Positions 1-7,244 of a stretch of DNA of 36,330 bases are shown one piece after another. The notes under the pieces are model-generated. The model was not told where the DNA came from. It worked only from the letters and a program-made list of their open reading frames with translations, and made no database searches. This DNA is from Lachnospiraceae bacterium. Its GTDB lineage: Bacteria; Bacillota; Clostridia; Lachnospirales; Lachnospiraceae. Both the position numbers and the translations under genes were made by a program. How positions within the stretch are numbered: the stretch's first letter is position 1; every line of letters starts with the position of its first letter. The stretch spans positions 1-36,330 of the forward strand of contig JAFLTF010000014.1 of NCBI GenBank assembly GCA_022510585.1, in the 5' to 3' direction.

Positions 1-113
1 CGCTTTATACCGGACATATCGGCGACGGTAAGATTTTTGTTTACAATGTCATGAAAGTTGTAAAAGTGCGTACCGGAGAAGAAGATTTTGCAGCGCTTCA
101 GGATGTTGAATGA
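1..113 (+). CDS. glnB: P-II family nitrogen regulatory protein, C-terminal fragment
   Basis: Only the last 36 or so codons are present; the 5' part lies outside the window. The readable frame (codons from base 3) contains TGHIGDGKIFVYNV followed by VVKVRTGEEDFAALQ and a TGA stop. This is the PII C-terminal signature: the GDGKIFV segment and the RTGE residues that close over the ATP-binding cleft. PII proteins are small trimeric sensors of 2-oxoglutarate, ATP/ADP and glutamine status that bind ammonium channels, enzymes or regulators. The T-loop, which distinguishes GlnB, GlnK and NifI types, is missing here, so the subgroup cannot be decided. It is too short for the ORF track. Confidence 0.88.
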   Translation, partial: LYTGHIGDGKIFVYNVMKVVKVRTGEEDFAALQDVE

Positions 114-162
114 TCAGGTTTTTTATTTGTGTTATAGGCAGAGGAAAAAGTATTTATTAAGC

Positions 163-191
163 TACTAATATTTTCCGTACTATGATATAAT
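163..191 (+). promoter_or_regulatory. Putative promoter of pyruvate kinase (extended -10)
   Basis: A perfect TATAAT (186-191) is preceded by TG one base upstream, giving an extended -10 (TGATATAAT). The -35 position 17 bases upstream reads TACTAA, which is poor, as is common for extended -10 promoters. It lies 62 bases before the pyk start. A start point about seven bases downstream would fall inside the inverted repeat at 188-221. Confidence 0.5.
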
Positions 192-221
192 AGGTTCAGG
201 CTCAGCAGCCTGGGCCTATTA
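188..221. repeat. 15-bp-arm inverted repeat over the pyk start region
   Basis: The arms TAATAGGttCAGGCT and AGCCTGggCCTATTA surround a four-base CAGC centre. All positions pair by Watson-Crick except two adjacent T/G positions, which would be G-U wobbles in RNA. The left arm overlaps the -10 TATAAT. It could be an operator for a DNA-binding protein or, if transcription enters from upstream, a leader hairpin. No T-tract follows, so it does not look like an intrinsic terminator. Confidence 0.6.
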
Positions 222-253
222 GACTTTACTAAGTTCAGAAAGGATTACAGGAA

Positions 254-1669
254 ATGAGAAAAACCAAAATTGTTTGTACTTTAGGACCGGCAACGGATCG
301 GGAAGATGTGCTGAGACAGCTGATGCAGGAAGGCATGAATGTTGCCAGATGCAATTTCTCTCACGGAATATATGAGGATCATAAGAAACGTATGGATATG
401 GTGAAAAAACTCCGGAAAGAGTTAAAGAAGCCGATTGCCATCTTGCTGGATACCAAAGGCCCTGAAGTCCGGGTCAGACAATTTAAGGATGGAAAGATAA
501 CTCTGGAGGAGGGACAACTGTTTACCTTGACTTCAGAAGATGTCGAAGGGACAAAGGATAAGGTTTCCGTTACCTATGACCGTCTTTACGAAGATCTGGA
601 GGTCGGTATGACGGTCTTAATCGATGACGGCCTGATTGAGATGAAAGTAGAGAAGGTCGAACGCACCAATATCATATGCCGCGTGATCAATGGAGGAACG
701 GTATCCAATAATAAAGGCATCAATATACCGGATGTGAATCTGTCCATGCCTTATCTGAGTGATAAAGACAGAGAGGACATTTTGTTCGGTATTGAGCAGG
801 ATGTGGATTATATCGCGGCTTCTTTCGTGCAGAATAAAGAAGATATTTTACAGCTTCGCAGGCTGCTTACCAAGAACGGCGGTGAAGATATCAAGATCAT
901 TGCCAAAATAGAGAACCGTCAGGGTGTGGAAAACATTGATGAAATCCTTGAGGTATCTGACGGCATTATGGTGGCAAGAGGTGATATGGGGGTTGAGATT
1001 CCCTGTGAAGAGGTTCCGGTCATTCAGAAAATGATTATTAAGAAAGTTTATGAAGCCGGTAAACATGTGATCACGGCAACGCAGATGTTAGAGTCCATGA
1101 TCAAAAATCCCAGACCCACCAGAGCGGAAGCAACGGATATTGCTAATGCGGTTTATGACGGAACCAGCGCGATCATGCTTTCCGGAGAAACCGCTGCGGG
1201 AGCATATCCGGTCGAAGCGGTAAAGATGATGGTTCGGATCGCGGAACGTGCGGAACAGGATATCGATTATCGGAAGCGGTTTTTCAATCGGGACAGAAAG
1301 GCAAATCCGGACATAACGGATGCAATCTGCCATGCCACCTGTACTACCGCGCTGGACCTGAATGCCAAGGCAATCGTTACCGTTACGAAATCCGGTCAGT
1401 CGGCAAGGATGGTTGCCGGATACAGACCGATAAGCGATATCATAAGCTGTACGACTTCGGAAAAAATATGCAGACAGCTCAATTTGGCATGGGGTGTTTC
1501 GCCGATTCTGATTCAGGAAGAAAAAGATGTTTTGGATTTATTCGATCATGCGATCCTGGCAGCAGAAAAGCAGGGACTATTGGAAAAAGGAGACCTTGCG
1601 GTGATTACTTCGGGCGTGCCGCTTGGTGTTTCGGGAACCACCAATATGTTGAAAGCTCGGATTGTTTAG
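254..1669 (+). CDS. pyk: Pyruvate kinase
   Basis: Converts phosphoenolpyruvate and ADP to pyruvate and ATP in the last step of glycolysis; cytosolic tetramer. At 471 residues it has the short form, without the C-terminal PEP-utiliser-like extension seen in Bacillus. Visible landmarks are the N-terminal KIVCTLGPA, the substrate-binding TKGPEVRV with the Glu typical of K+-dependent enzymes, the B-domain around residues 70-170, the catalytic-lysine and metal region IIAKIENRQGVENIDEI, MVARGDMGVEIP, and the signature ATQMLESMIKNPRPTRAE. The C-terminal allosteric domain starts near residue 350. The start is the only ATG near the conserved N-terminus; its ribosome site (AGGATTACAGGA) is modest. It converges with the AEC permease, with only 10 bases between the stops and no terminator visible between them. 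Confidence 0.97.
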   Translation: MRKTKIVCTLGPATDREDVLRQLMQEGMNVARCNFSHGIYEDHKKRMDMVKKLRKELKKPIAILLDTKGPEVRVRQFKDGKITLEEGQLFTLTSEDVEGTKDKVSVTYDRLYEDLEVGMTVLIDDGLIEMKVEKVERTNIICRVINGGTVSNNKGINIPDVNLSMPYLSDKDREDILFGIEQDVDYIAASFVQNKEDILQLRRLLTKNGGEDIKIIAKIENRQGVENIDEILEVSDGIMVARGDMGVEIPCEEVPVIQKMIIKKVYEAGKHVITATQMLESMIKNPRPTRAEATDIANAVYDGTSAIMLSGETAAGAYPVEAVKMMVRIAERAEQDIDYRKRFFNRDRKANPDITDAICHATCTTALDLNAKAIVTVTKSGQSARMVAGYRPISDIISCTTSEKICRQLNLAWGVSPILIQEEKDVLDLFDHAILAAEKQGLLEKGDLAVITSGVPLGVSGTTNMLKARIV

Positions 1670-1679
1670 ACAGGGAAGA

Positions 1680-2657
1680 TTAAGTGATGAAGAACGTCAC
1701 AATCGGAATGGTGATCAAGCTTAGAATGGTCGTAAGTATAATGCCCTGTGAAATGGTGGATTCTTCTACCTGAAGCTGTTTGGAGAGCATGAGCGGCATA
1801 TTGCCTGCCGGGACAGCTAACATCAGGGCACAGGTATTTAAGACCAAAGCCTCTTTCACAAACAGTCTGAGAAACAGGATGAAGCCGATAGGAAGAAGGA
1901 TCTGTCTGATCAGGATAAACACATAGAGCTTCGGTTTGGAAAAGATATCTTTCGGAGTCATTTTCGCTACGGACACACCCAGCACCAGCATGGATAAAAA
2001 AGTGGTGGTCCGACCGGCATAGGTAAGGGAAGAGGATAGGATCTCCGGTACTTTCAGATCGCTTAAATAGAGACAGATCGTTACGACGGCGGAAACGGTT
2101 CCCGCATTGATGAGTTTACGGAAAATAGAATCTGAGTTTTTAGACCGTATGTCGGAGGTAGCTGCATTAGAATTTTGTTCAACCGGATGCTGCCTGGCGG
2201 CGGCCTTTTTTAAGATAGAAAGTCCGTAAGTATAAAATAAGATGTTATAGATCAGGTTGCTTAAGGATACATAAATCAGGGATTTTGTACCCAGTACGGC
2301 GGAAGCAAGGGGAATGCCGATAAAGCCTACATTGCCGAAAATGGTCAGCATGCGATAAGAATAACGCGCGTTATTTGGAATCCTCAGTATCCAGGGAATC
2401 AGGTAAGCTGACAGGATCAGTACGATATAAGCAAGTAAAAATACACACATACCGATGCCAAGTTCCCGCAGGGAAACCTTGGCATTGTCGTCGAAAGCGG
2501 AGCAGATCAAAAGAGCGGGATTGGTGACATTGACGATCAAACCGGAGATCTGGCTGCTGGTATTTTCGGACAGCATATGCTTTCGATACAGAAAAAGCCC
2601 TGTCAGGATCAGGATCATAATGATCATCATTTGTTCCACTACAACCGTAATACTCAT
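1680..2657 (-). CDS. AEC-family transporter (auxin efflux carrier / malate permease-like)
   Basis: Integral membrane permease of 325 residues with about ten hydrophobic segments in two sets of five. A hydrophilic loop around residues 150-175 contains an Asn/Ser-rich stretch. Family hallmarks are the early GLIVNVTNPALLICSAF segment and the later LPIGFILFLRLF and AVPAGNMPLMLSKQ segments. Relatives export organic acids such as malate or other carboxylates, but the substrate cannot be told from sequence. The start is supported by an AAAGGAC ribosome site on the minus strand. Its promoter must lie in the 150-base divergent spacer shared with glycerol kinase. It faces pyruvate kinase tail to tail; a link to organic acid export is possible but is only inference. 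Confidence 0.88.
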   Translation of the reverse strand: MSITVVVEQMMIIMILILTGLFLYRKHMLSENTSSQISGLIVNVTNPALLICSAFDDNAKVSLRELGIGMCVFLLAYIVLILSAYLIPWILRIPNNARYSYRMLTIFGNVGFIGIPLASAVLGTKSLIYVSLSNLIYNILFYTYGLSILKKAAARQHPVEQNSNAATSDIRSKNSDSIFRKLINAGTVSAVVTICLYLSDLKVPEILSSSLTYAGRTTTFLSMLVLGVSVAKMTPKDIFSKPKLYVFILIRQILLPIGFILFLRLFVKEALVLNTCALMLAVPAGNMPLMLSKQLQVEESTISQGIILTTILSLITIPIVTFFIT

Positions 2658-2729
2658 AAAACCTCAAAGTCCTTTCTTTTTATGCCCGCGTCTACTATTG
2701 TAACATATTTAAAAAATTTAGAAAGAGGG

Positions 2730-2757
2730 TTACAAAAAAAAGAAAATAATATATACT
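2730..2757 (+). promoter_or_regulatory. Putative promoter of glycerol kinase
   Basis: TTACAA (2730-2735), a 16-base A-rich spacer, then TATACT (2752-2757), about 50 bases before the glpK start. It is in the divergent region between the AEC permease and glpK. I see no clear glycerol antiterminator hairpin between it and the gene. Confidence 0.5.
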
Positions 2758-2807
2758 GAATATAATGTAACGGTTTATGGACAGGGAAGTCTGGGGGATC
2801 TGGAAAT

Positions 2808-4304
2808 ATGCAGAAATATATTATGGCGCTGGATCAGGGGACAACCAGCTCGAGATGTATTCTTTTTGATAAAAGCGGTACGATCTGCAGCATGGCGCAG
2901 AAAGAGTTTGCGCAGATTTATCCGAAACCTGGCTGGGTGGAGCACAATCCCAGGGAAATCTGGGCTTCACAGATAGCAGTGGCAGCGGAGGCCATGGCGA
3001 ATATCGGGGTCTCGGCAAAAGATATCGCCGGCATCGGCATAACCAACCAGCGCGAGACTACGATCGTCTGGGACAGGAATACAGGCGAACCCGTATATAA
3101 TGCGATCGTTTGGCAGTGCAGGAGAACGGCGCCGCGGATAGACGAGTTGAAAGAGCACGGATATGAAGAAATGATCCGAAATAAGACAGGCCTGATTCCG
3201 GATGCCTATTTTTCCGCAAGTAAAATAGAATGGATCCTGAATCATACAGCGGGTGCAAGAGAGAAAGCGCAGGCAGGAGAGCTGCTGTTCGGAACCGTTG
3301 ACAGCTGGCTCATATGGAACCTGACGAAAGGCGCGGTCCATGTTACGGATCATACCAATGCTTCCAGAACGATGTTGTATAATATACATGATCTGTGCTG
3401 GGATGAAGAATTACTAGCGTTATTTAATATACCGAAGAGCATGCTTCCGGAAGTAAAACCTTCCGGATATATCTACGGAAAGACTGCGGACGGTATTCTG
3501 GGAGGAGAGATACCGATTGCCGGGGCGGCAGGTGACCAGCAGGCCGCGCTGTTCGGGCAGTGTTGTTTTGAACCCGGACAGGTAAAGAACACATATGGAA
3601 CAGGGTGTTTCCTGCTCATGCATACGGGAAATCAGCCGATCCTCTCAGGGCACGGTCTGTTGACGACAATAGCAGCAGGAACCGGAGAGGATACGGAGTA
3701 TGCACTGGAAGGCAGCGTGTTTGTAGCGGGAGCGGCGATTCAGTGGCTGCGTGACAACATGAGGATGATAAGGGATTCCGGCCTTTCCGAAAAGTATGCC
3801 GAGCGGGTGGAAGATACCAATGGTATTTATATTGTGCCGGCTTTTGCCGGAATGGGAGCTCCTTATTGGGATGCTTATGCCAGAGGCACCATCGTAGGAA
3901 TTACCAGAGGCTGCCAGAAAGAGCATTTCATCCGGGCGGTCCTGGAATCCATAGCCTATCAGACAGTGGATGTGCTGAAGGCAATGGAAGAGGATTCCGG
4001 CGTGCCGATTCAGGAATTAAAGGTGGACGGCGGAGCCAGCGCAAATAATTTTTTGATGCAGTTCCAATCCGATATCATAGGACAGTCCGTACATCGGCCG
4101 GGCTGTATCGAGACTACGGCTCTGGGGGCCGCTTATCTGGCAGGAATCGCTGTCGGATATTGGAAAGATAAAGAGGAAATCCGTGCAAACTGGAAACTTG
4201 ACAGAAAGTTTGATGCTGCTATGGATGAGGAAAAGCGGACCGCTTTATTAAAGGGATGGAAAAGGGCGGTAAAGAGTGCGTTGGTATGGGCGGAATCTGA
4301 GTAA
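2808..4304 (+). CDS. glpK: Glycerol kinase
   Basis: Phosphorylates glycerol to sn-glycerol 3-phosphate with ATP, feeding glycolysis and phospholipid synthesis. The 498-residue length is normal for this FGGY kinase. Visible motifs are the N-terminal ATP/substrate motif [15 protein letters not shown], the [14 protein letters not shown] segment, the glycerol-binding [12 protein letters not shown] region, [11 protein letters not shown], and the C-terminal [19 protein letters not shown] signature. The segment [12 protein letters not shown] keeps the His that the phosphotransferase protein HPr phosphorylates in enterococci and bacilli, so PTS activation is plausible. No glycerol facilitator or glycerol-3-phosphate dehydrogenase is next to it. 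The downstream acyltransferase starts nine bases after the stop, suggesting co-transcription. Confidence 0.97.
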   Translation: MQKYIMALDQGTTSSRCILFDKSGTICSMAQKEFAQIYPKPGWVEHNPREIWASQIAVAAEAMANIGVSAKDIAGIGITNQRETTIVWDRNTGEPVYNAIVWQCRRTAPRIDELKEHGYEEMIRNKTGLIPDAYFSASKIEWILNHTAGAREKAQAGELLFGTVDSWLIWNLTKGAVHVTDHTNASRTMLYNIHDLCWDEELLALFNIPKSMLPEVKPSGYIYGKTADGILGGEIPIAGAAGDQQAALFGQCCFEPGQVKNTYGTGCFLLMHTGNQPILSGHGLLTTIAAGTGEDTEYALEGSVFVAGAAIQWLRDNMRMIRDSGLSEKYAERVEDTNGIYIVPAFAGMGAPYWDAYARGTIVGITRGCQKEHFIRAVLESIAYQTVDVLKAMEEDSGVPIQELKVDGGASANNFLMQFQSDIIGQSVHRPGCIETTALGAAYLAGIAVGYWKDKEEIRANWKLDRKFDAAMDEEKRTALLKGWKRAVKSALVWAESE

Positions 4305-4313
4305 GCAGCAGGT

Positions 4314-5345
4314 ATGCGTTTCATGAAAACAACCGTAGAATTTGAAAACAATGGATTTGATATCATACGTTATATAGCAGCCCTTCTTGTGATGATGCTG
4401 CATTATGCAAGCTTTATGCTTATCCTGACGGATAAAATAACAATCGTTATGAATGGGGCGAGGCAGCTGGCTCTGCTTTTTCCGGGAGTGGTGATCCTGT
4501 TTACGTTAAGCGGGTTTTTGATCTCAGCCTCTTTTGAAAATGCAAAAACAAGGAAAGCGTTTCTGAAAAAGCGTGCGAAGAGGATTTATCCGGAACTATG
4601 GATCTGCACGATCGTTAATTTAGTTGTGGTAAGTATAGTGGTTCCGCAATTACTGGACAAGAGCATCTTTCTGTGGCTGGCAGCGCAGACCGTGGGGATA
4701 GCTTATACGCCTTCCGGGCTGAAAGCATTTGCTACCGGGAGCATCAACGGAACGCTTTGGACGGTGTTTACGGAAGTCCAGCTATATATTGTTTTGGCAA
4801 TTGTATATCCTTTTCTCAAAAGAATGAAAAACGGCTTATGGGCAGTTCTACTTGTACTACTTGCCGCAGCCAATCTTGTCTGTGAGACAGTGGCAGGCAG
4901 CAGCGGAGGGATTGCATATAAACTGATTGAAAGAAGTTTTGTTCCATATGCTCTGTGGTTTTTCATTGGTGTATTCTGTTACCTGAAGCGGCAGAAAGTA
5001 CTGCCCTGTTTAAAGAAACTGTTCTTTCCGCTTTTAATACTTTATGTTATTCTGAATTTACTGCCTGTTAAGCTGCCGGGTTATTATACAAATATCGGAA
5101 TCAGTATATTACTTCCGCTGTTGATTATCGGAGGCGGTTATTGCCTTCCAAAAATTCGGTTTCGCTGTGACTTATCTTATGGGTTGTTTTTATATCATTG
5201 GATCGTTTTGAATGTGATCGTACACTTTGATTTTATGAACAAACTTCCCTGGTCAGCGTGTTTGCTTTTATTTATTGCGTTATCATTTTGTTTATCATGG
5301 TTTTCATGGCGTATCGGTAAAACAATAGGAAATAGAATAACATAA
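4314..5345 (+). CDS. Acyltransferase 3 family membrane protein (OafA/YrhL-like)
   Basis: Polytopic membrane acyltransferase of 343 residues with about ten hydrophobic helices. Family features are the N-terminal FDIIRYIAALLVMMLHY with its conserved His, LFTLSGFLIS, KKRAKRIYPELW, and the NGTLWTVFTEVQLYIV stretch. These enzymes O-acetylate or otherwise acylate cell-surface sugars, peptidoglycan or exopolysaccharide. The substrate cannot be inferred, and there is no SGNH or other extracellular domain. An in-frame ATG nine bases downstream (MKTTVEF) is an equally possible start, as neither has a strong ribosome site. It follows glycerol kinase by nine bases and precedes the MutS-like gene by 19, though no functional link among the three is evident. 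Confidence 0.88.
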   Translation: MRFMKTTVEFENNGFDIIRYIAALLVMMLHYASFMLILTDKITIVMNGARQLALLFPGVVILFTLSGFLISASFENAKTRKAFLKKRAKRIYPELWICTIVNLVVVSIVVPQLLDKSIFLWLAAQTVGIAYTPSGLKAFATGSINGTLWTVFTEVQLYIVLAIVYPFLKRMKNGLWAVLLVLLAAANLVCETVAGSSGGIAYKLIERSFVPYALWFFIGVFCYLKRQKVLPCLKKLFFPLLILYVILNLLPVKLPGYYTNIGISILLPLLIIGGGYCLPKIRFRCDLSYGLFLYHWIVLNVIVHFDFMNKLPWSACLLLFIALSFCLSWFSWRIGKTIGNRIT

Positions 5346-5364
5346 GTTATTTAGGAGGGGCTGT

Positions 5365-7008
5365 ATGGGTGATCAGTTTCAATTGCTGTATCCGCCGGGA
5401 TATGACAGATCGAAGGAAGTGTTGTTGAAAGACTTTCAGTTTATTAAATCCCTGCAGATCGATGAGATGGTCGTGCTGATCAAGGAAAGCTATCGTGGCT
5501 TCCTGGATCTTTCTTTAGAGAATTTCTTTACAACGGATGAAAAAGTGTTGGAATACCGGCTTTCCATTGTGGAAGATATAGTGAATAATCCGGATCTGTA
5601 TGAGATTTTTTGTAAATCGATCAACATGATCCACAATATTTCCGACATGCGTCGTGCAATGAGCAGCGATTTTACGTTGGAATCTGCACTCAGCTCCGTG
5701 CGTTATCTGGAAATGTATCAGGAAATCGTAGATTTATTTGCGGAAGGATTAAAGGATCTTTCCCTGCAGTCGGAAGGAATGAAAAATTTCCGTGATAAAA
5801 TCAATGATATAACAGGAAGCGATGATTATCAGAATCTTCAAAGTGAATTGAAGAAAGCTAATGTAACGTTCGGGGATATCAAAAGTATTACGATCGGTGT
5901 CAATCTGGATGAAACGCTTCGTGCGAGAGATGCCGGAGTCGTTTCCCTGGAGTCCCAGCCTTTTCATGACAGCACGGTTATGGATAAGCTGCTTAGGAAA
6001 AACCCGAAAGACAGCTTTGCGCTGTTGTCTCCCTTATTTCCGCTGAGTAAGGGACTGCATGGTGAAGAGCTGAAGGCGCTGAATCATGCGATCAGCGCTT
6101 CCCTGAATGCGATATTCGGGAAATCGCTCCGCAGTTTTGAACCGGTCATCCAGAAATACTTCGGGGTAAATACGGCTATGTTCATCATCTTGTTGGATGA
6201 GATCCGTTTTTTGACGGCAGGAGTCAAATTTATTCTGGAGATGCGGGAGAAAGGGTTTGACATGTGTCGTCCGCAGATCGCACGCATGGATGAGAAAAAA
6301 TGTGATTTACATGACGTATATAATCCGGTCCTGGCAAACCGTATGATTGAAGAAACCATTGTTTCCAATTCCTTTACTTTTGACGATCAGGGAAGATTTT
6401 ATCTGGTAACCGGACCGAACCACGGCGGAAAATCTATTTTTGCTTATTCGGTAGGAATGGCACAGGCGTTGTTCCAGTTAGGCTTATTCGTGCCTGCAAA
6501 GAGCGCCCTGATGAGTCCTGTAACCGGCATCTATACACATTTTCCCGCATCGGATGAAAACAATTACGGGAAAGGAAGGCTGGAAAGCGAGTGTGCAAGG
6601 CTGGGAGAGATCATGAAGGTATTATGTGATACGGATATGCTGCTCATGGATGAATCCTTTGCAAGTACCAGCGGTCTGGAGGCAGGCTATATTGCAACGG
6701 AAGTCCTGACCGGTATCGGTATCATCGGATGCGGCGGAATCTATGTGACCCATCTTCATGACCTGCCGCAGCAGCTTGAAGTCTACAATTTCCATCCGCA
6801 AAACCGCGGCAGGATCGACAATCTGGTTGCCATGATGGAAAACAAGGATGACGGTACGCGAAGCTATAAGATTGAGCGCACGACACCGGACGGTTTGAGT
6901 TATGCAAAAGATATTGCCAATCAGTACGGTCTGGATCTGGACAGCATCCTGGATGGCAAAGAACTGCAGGACGACGAGCAATTATGGAAGATGACCAAAG
7001 AGAGGTAA
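5365..7008 (+). CDS. MutS-family ATPase lacking the mismatch-recognition domain
   Basis: 547 residues. The C-terminal third is a MutS/ABC-type ATPase: Walker A GPNHGGKS near residue 350 (canonical GPNMGGKS with His for Met), Walker B LLMDESFASTSGLEAG near 428, and the switch His in VTHLHDLP near 462. The N-terminal 330 residues are mostly helical and resemble MutS core/lever and clamp helices. There is no mismatch-binding Phe-x-Glu domain and no C-terminal Smr nuclease, so it is neither true MutS nor MutS2. Its role is unknown. Relatives are usually annotated as MutS-related ATPases, and DNA-structure binding or a recombination role is only inference. The ribosome site is TAGGAGGGG. A 70-residue acidic gene begins five bases after the stop and is probably translationally coupled. 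Confidence 0.85.
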   Translation: MGDQFQLLYPPGYDRSKEVLLKDFQFIKSLQIDEMVVLIKESYRGFLDLSLENFFTTDEKVLEYRLSIVEDIVNNPDLYEIFCKSINMIHNISDMRRAMSSDFTLESALSSVRYLEMYQEIVDLFAEGLKDLSLQSEGMKNFRDKINDITGSDDYQNLQSELKKANVTFGDIKSITIGVNLDETLRARDAGVVSLESQPFHDSTVMDKLLRKNPKDSFALLSPLFPLSKGLHGEELKALNHAISASLNAIFGKSLRSFEPVIQKYFGVNTAMFIILLDEIRFLTAGVKFILEMREKGFDMCRPQIARMDEKKCDLHDVYNPVLANRMIEETIVSNSFTFDDQGRFYLVTGPNHGGKSIFAYSVGMAQALFQLGLFVPAKSALMSPVTGIYTHFPASDENNYGKGRLESECARLGEIMKVLCDTDMLLMDESFASTSGLEAGYIATEVLTGIGIIGCGGIYVTHLHDLPQQLEVYNFHPQNRGRIDNLVAMMENKDDGTRSYKIERTTPDGLSYAKDIANQYGLDLDSILDGKELQDDEQLWKMTKER

Positions 7009-7013
7009 AATAA

Positions 7014-7226
7014 ATGCAGTTTTCGGGAAAAACTTTTAAAGAGAAATACATAACAGGTGAAATTGAATTTGAAGAGATCGATGATTACAGCCAGGAGTGG
7101 GGATTTCACGATGACTCCATGACACTTCGGGAATACCTTGGTCTTAACGCAGATGAAGAAGATGCATGGATCAGTATCGGGGATGATGCATTGAAGGAGT
7201 TATTAGATAAACAAAAACAGAGTTAA
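7014..7226 (+). CDS. Small acidic protein of unknown function, coupled to the MutS-like ATPase
   Basis: 70 residues, strongly acidic, with no transmembrane segment, signal peptide or cysteine. Motif-like parts are EFEEIDDYSQEWGFHDD, LREYLGLNADEEDAW and an amphipathic C-terminal helix ALKELLDKQ. I do not recognise a family. The Asp/Glu-rich composition and position (five bases after the MutS-like stop, 18 before the GH3 start) suggest a partner or regulator of the ATPase rather than of the glycosidase. The start overlaps a purine-rich region (AAAGAGAGGTAAAATAA) that can serve as ribosome site. It is likely a real gene because it fills the inter-gene gap exactly in an operon-like way and reads as a soluble, well-formed protein. 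Confidence 0.75.
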   Translation: MQFSGKTFKEKYITGEIEFEEIDDYSQEWGFHDDSMTLREYLGLNADEEDAWISIGDDALKELLDKQKQS

Positions 7227-7244
7227 TAAGGAGGTATTTACAAA

